Program-made: the position numbers and the translations under genes
Notes under the pieces: model-generated
Told to the model about the DNA's origin: nothing
The model's database searches: none
The model's input: the letters and a program-made list of their open reading frames with translations, nothing else
Assembly (NCBI RefSeq): GCF_017377855.1
Contig: NZ_JAFREP010000005.1
Coordinates: 124,001-188,000, forward strand
Source: Acanthopleuribacter pedis
GTDB taxonomy: Bacteria; Acidobacteriota; Holophagae; Acanthopleuribacterales; Acanthopleuribacteraceae
Length of the DNA: 64,000 nt
Direction of reading: 5' to 3'
Shown here: piece after piece, positions 60,896-64,000 of the stretch
Numbering within the stretch: the first letter of the stretch is position 1
Layout of the letters: each line of letters begins with the position of its first letter

Positions 60896-62122
60896 ATGCC
60901 AGCATCGAGAGATTTAAAGTGTTCTTTCTGTAACAAAAGCCAGCGGGAAGTCAAAAAACTGATTGCGGGCCCGGATGTCTATATCTGTGACGAATGTGTC
61001 GCCGTCTGTTATGACATCGCGCAGGAAGACCAAATCTATGAGGCGCCTCGGCAGCCGCAACTTTACACCCCGGCTGAGTTGAAGACGTTTTTAGACGACT
61101 ATGTGTTGGGCCAGGACCAGGCCAAACGCAAGCTCGCGGTTTCGGTGTACTTGCACTACAAGCGCATTGCCGCACCGAAACCCAAAAAAGACGATGTGGA
61201 ACTCGAGAAAAGCAACATCCTGATGATCGGCAACACCGGTACGGGGAAAACCTTGCTGGCGCGGACCTTGGCCCGCATTCTCGAAGTGCCTTTTGCGATC
61301 GTCGACGCCACCACCTTGACCGAGGCCGGTTATGTGGGTGAGGACGTTGAGAACATTCTGCTTCGTCTGCTGCAAGCTGCCGATTACGACATCGAAAAAG
61401 CCCAGCGCGGCATTATTTACATCGATGAAATCGACAAAATTTCGCGCAAAAGCGAGAATCCCAGCATCACCCGCGACGTGAGTGGCGAAGGGGTTCAGCA
61501 GGCGCTGCTTAAAATTCTTGAAGGCACGGTGGCCAATGTTCCGCCCCAAGGCGGGCGCAAGCACCCCCATCAAGAGTTTTACCAGTTGGATACCGGCAAC
61601 ATTTTGTTCGTTGCCGGTGGTGCTTTTGTCGGTCTCGACAAAATCATCGAAAAACGTTTGGGCAAGAGCACGCTTGGTTTTAACGCCAAGCAGGTTGTCA
61701 AAACATGGGACGAGCAGAGCGTGCTCGCGCAGGTTGAGCCCGAGGATTTGATCAAGTTTGGTTTGATCCCCGAGTTCGTCGGCCGGATTCCGGTTATTGC
61801 GCAGCTTGACCCGCTGCTCGAAGAAGATTTGGCGCGCATTCTCACCGAACCCAAAAACGCCCTGATCAAGCAGTACGTCAAGATGTTTGAGATGGAAGGC
61901 GTTGAACTGAAGTTCAACAAAGACGCCATTGCTTTGATTGCCCGCCAGGCGATTGAGCGAAAGTTGGGTGCGCGTGGCTTGCGACTGATCATGGAAGATT
62001 TAATGCTGGATTACCTGTTTGAGTTGCCCAGCATGACCTCCACCAAAGAGTTGACGGTGACCGCGGAAATGATCCGCAGCAAGAAGCTGAAGTTCTCGAT
62101 TATCGAGGACATTGCCGGCTAA
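60896..62122 (+). CDS. clpX: ClpX, ATP-binding unfoldase of ClpXP
   Basis: The 408-residue AAA+ protein has an N-terminal zinc-binding domain (C9, C12, C31, C34). The Walker A GNTGTGKT, Walker [10 protein letters not shown], the pore loop in [22 protein letters not shown] context, and the sensor/arginine region with [22 protein letters not shown] segments match the family. The length is typical. It recognises tagged substrates and feeds them to ClpP. A stem-loop with T-run follows 28 bp after the stop codon, so the tig-clpP-clpX transcript ends here. Confidence 0.98.
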   Translation: MPASRDLKCSFCNKSQREVKKLIAGPDVYICDECVAVCYDIAQEDQIYEAPRQPQLYTPAELKTFLDDYVLGQDQAKRKLAVSVYLHYKRIAAPKPKKDDVELEKSNILMIGNTGTGKTLLARTLARILEVPFAIVDATTLTEAGYVGEDVENILLRLLQAADYDIEKAQRGIIYIDEIDKISRKSENPSITRDVSGEGVQQALLKILEGTVANVPPQGGRKHPHQEFYQLDTGNILFVAGGAFVGLDKIIEKRLGKSTLGFNAKQVVKTWDEQSVLAQVEPEDLIKFGLIPEFVGRIPVIAQLDPLLEEDLARILTEPKNALIKQYVKMFEMEGVELKFNKDAIALIARQAIERKLGARGLRLIMEDLMLDYLFELPSMTSTKELTVTAEMIRSKKLKFSIIEDIAG

Positions 62123-62150
62123 ACCCGAGACTCAAATGAACCATTAACCC

Positions 62151-62183
62151 AACGAGGCGGCTCCCCGCCTCGTTGTTGCTTTT
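62151..62183 (+). terminator. Terminator behind clpX
   Basis: AACGAGGCGG and CCGCCTCGTT pair around CTCC and are followed by GTTGCTTTT. It separates clpX from engB. Confidence 0.8.
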
Positions 62184-62339
62184 GCGAGGGTGCGAGCCTT
62201 GGCAAGTCCCGTTTTTGCGACGCGGGGCGGGGCTTAAATGCGCCTTGCAGGTTGTCATCTTTTCCTGTAAGCTAGCTGTTAAATTCACCCTTTGTCAAAA
62301 AATTTATCATTCTTTGCTGCTCAAGGCATTTGAGGAACG

Positions 62340-62960
62340 ATGCAAGTACGTTCTGCTGTTTTCGTTACATCAGCGGCTGATTCCAGCGGCTTTTTGAAAC
62401 GCCCGATACCCCATTTTGTGTTCGCGGGTCGATCCAACGTGGGCAAATCGAGCTTGCTCAACAGTCTGCTCAACCGAAAGAAGTTAGCGAAAACCTCGCA
62501 AACTCCAGGAAAGACGCGACTTGTTAACTATTTCCTCATCAATGATCAATTTTTTTTCGTGGATATTCCCGGCTATGGCTACGCGAAAGTCAGCAAACAG
62601 GAACAAGAAAAATGGGGCTCACTCATTGAGGATTACCTCACGGAGACGCCCTTTATCGGCGTCATCTTCCTTTTGTTGGATATTCGCCATGATCCTTCCG
62701 TGCATGACCGACAAATGATCGACTGGTTACGGGCGACGGGTTTTCCATTCCGGATCATCCTGACAAAGGCAGACAAGCTTTCTCGCAACAAGGGGTTACA
62801 ACAGCAGCGGAATCTCGCCAAGCAATTGGGAATGAGCAACACCGATCTGATTGTAACCAGTTCCCAGAATGGGAACGGCATGCGCGATGTCTGGACCTTT
62901 CTCAACCAGGCTTTTGAGGAAACCAAAAGCCGGATTAACCAGCAAAAGGATGCGTCATGA
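62340..62960 (+). CDS. engB: Ribosome biogenesis GTPase EngB (YsxC/YihA)
   Basis: The 206-residue GTPase shows G1 [10 protein letters not shown]2 [12 protein letters not shown]3 [12 protein letters not shown]4 LTKADK and G5 TSSQNGNG. It is needed for late assembly of the large ribosomal subunit. The ATG follows GAGGAACG. It overlaps rho by 4 bp (ATGA), so the two genes are translated together. The upstream terminator of clpX and a gap of about 155 bp point to a separate promoter. Confidence 0.97.
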   Translation: MQVRSAVFVTSAADSSGFLKRPIPHFVFAGRSNVGKSSLLNSLLNRKKLAKTSQTPGKTRLVNYFLINDQFFFVDIPGYGYAKVSKQEQEKWGSLIEDYLTETPFIGVIFLLLDIRHDPSVHDRQMIDWLRATGFPFRIILTKADKLSRNKGLQQQRNLAKQLGMSNTDLIVTSSQNGNGMRDVWTFLNQAFEETKSRINQQKDAS

Positions 62961-64000
62961 ATATTTCCGATCTTAAAGAAATGAGCATTGAGCAACTGGT
63001 TGGTCAAGCAAAGAAGCTGAAACTCCAGGGCATCGCCGGCCTGCGTAAGCAAGAGTTGATTTTTAAACTTTTGCAAGCCCAGACGGAAAAAAGCGGCTTG
63101 ATGTTCAGTGAAGGGGTTTTGGAAATTTTGCCGGAAGGGTACGGCTTCTTGCGCGCCCCCGATTATAATTACCTGCCCGGGCCGGACGACGTTTATGTCT
63201 CGCCCTCTCAAATTCGCAAGTTCAATTTACAGACGGGCGACACGGTCAGCGGCCAAATTCGTTCGCCTAAGGAAGGGGAGAAGTTTTTCGCGTTGCTCAA
63301 GATTGAGGCGATCAACTTCGACATACCCGAAAAGACCCACGAAAAGATTTTGTTCGACAACCTGGTCCCCTTGTATCCCGACAAACGGATCACGCTTGAG
63401 ATGGAGCCGGACAACCTTTCCGGCCGTGTCATGGACTTGATGACCCCGCTCGGTAAAGGCCAGCGTGGTTTGATTGTGGCGCCGCCCCGTACCGGTAAAA
63501 CCATGTTGCTACAGAGTATTGCCAACTCGATAACGCGCAACCATCCCGAGGTTTATTTAATTGTTCTATTGATCGATGAACGCCCGGAAGAAGTCACCGA
63601 CATGGAGCGTGGTGTTGACGGCGAGGTGATCAGTTCGACCTTTGACGAACCGGCCAACCGCCACGTGCAAGTGGCCGAGATGGTGATTGAAAAAGCCAAA
63701 CGTTTGGTGGAATACAAAAAAGACGTGGTCATTTTGCTCGATTCCATTACGCGTCTGGCGCGTGCCTACAACACCATTGTCCCGCCGAGTGGCAAAGTAT
63801 TGAGTGGTGGTGTTGATTCCAACGCCTTGCAACGGCCCAAACGGTTTTTTGGTGCCGCGCGCAACATTGAGGGCGGGGGCAGTTTGACCATCATCGCCAC
63901 CGCGCTGGTTGAGACCGGTAGCCGCATGGACGACGTCATTTTTGAAGAATTCAAAGGGACCGGCAACATGGAGGTCATCCTCGACCGCAAGTTGTCCGAC
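62957..64000 (+). CDS. rho: Transcription termination factor Rho (5' part, cut by the window edge)
   Basis: The frame opens at ATG 62957 and runs off the window after 348 codons. The N-terminal helix bundle ([21 protein letters not shown]), the RNA-binding fold ([31 protein letters not shown]), the Walker [12 protein letters not shown] near 175-185, the Walker [17 protein letters not shown] and the Q-loop [20 protein letters not shown] are all in place. Rho is a hexameric helicase that stops transcription of untranslated RNA. The start overlaps the engB stop by 4 bp. The final 60-70 codons are outside the window. Confidence 0.97.
   Translation, partial: MNISDLKEMSIEQLVGQAKKLKLQGIAGLRKQELIFKLLQAQTEKSGLMFSEGVLEILPEGYGFLRAPDYNYLPGPDDVYVSPSQIRKFNLQTGDTVSGQIRSPKEGEKFFALLKIEAINFDIPEKTHEKILFDNLVPLYPDKRITLEMEPDNLSGRVMDLMTPLGKGQRGLIVAPPRTGKTMLLQSIANSITRNHPEVYLIVLLIDERPEEVTDMERGVDGEVISSTFDEPANRHVQVAEMVIEKAKRLVEYKKDVVILLDSITRLARAYNTIVPPSGKVLSGGVDSNALQRPKRFFGAARNIEGGGSLTIIATALVETGSRMDDVIFEEFKGTGNMEVILDRKLSD

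Overview
The window is a 64 kb chromosomal segment of a moderately GC-rich Gram-negative bacterium. The secreted proteins, the outer-membrane and type I export parts, the complete recC-recB pair, the tig-clpP-clpX cluster and the bulky accessory genes fit a large-genome soil or marine lineage. My best guess is Acidobacteriota of the Holophagae/Acanthopleuribacter type, with myxobacteria as the alternative. This is inference from gene style; the window holds no rRNA.

Layout. (1) 0.1-5.9 kb: a tight three-gene cassette on the + strand, with overlapping reading frames: a TerB-N/TerB/TerB-C protein, a BrxD-like P-loop ATPase and an Lhr-like DEAD/DEAH helicase. It looks like a DNA-processing or phage-defence module. 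(2) 6-9.3 kb: a repeat island with a TA-flanked MITE-like element, a long palindromic repeat, a REP-associated (RAYT-type) HUH transposase, and a duplicated block carrying a broken 3' end of the next gene. (3) 9.2-14 kb: a 1616-residue secreted fusion of LamG, di-heme cytochrome c peroxidase, a COG4315-like domain and four bulb-lectin domains. (4) 15.2-23.7 kb: a run of minus-strand genes. In transcription order these are a C39-peptidase ABC exporter, a HlyD-type adaptor, a 62-residue double-glycine leader peptide, a cysteine-cluster protein with a PqqD-like C-terminus, a CesT-like type III chaperone with its likely substrate, and a GNAT enzyme. (5) 24.7-34.2 kb: nitrogen assimilation (gltB, amt, and a NifA-like sigma-54 activator) with a sigma-54 promoter and matching palindromic activator sites in front of amt. 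(6) 35-38 kb: FKBP isomerase, a secreted protein and an MnmD-like methyltransferase. (7) 38.3-41.1 kb: a more AT-rich patch with a secreted cysteine-rich peptide, a six-bladed beta-propeller protein and a CsgG-like protein. (8) 42-49 kb: recB and recC with no recD beside them. (9) 49.8-58 kb: two hypothetical proteins, a penicillin-acylase-type Ntn hydrolase, a metallophosphoesterase and an M14-type peptidase. (10) 58.5-64 kb: tRNA-Leu, tig, clpP, clpX, engB and the first 348 codons of rho.

Two repeat systems run through the gene-free stretches. One is a pair of MITE-like elements of about 210-225 bp. The other is a family of palindromic elements of about 75-220 bp with at least seven copies plus two diverged relatives, one of which shows compensatory changes in its terminal arms. 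The most novel candidates are the double-glycine peptide/PCAT/cysteine-cluster locus, the CesT chaperone-substrate pair, the TerB-BrxD-helicase cassette, and the peptide/beta-propeller pair. The nitrogen control region (NifA-like gene, three 16-bp palindromes, sigma-54 promoter, amt) is the best supported regulatory circuit.
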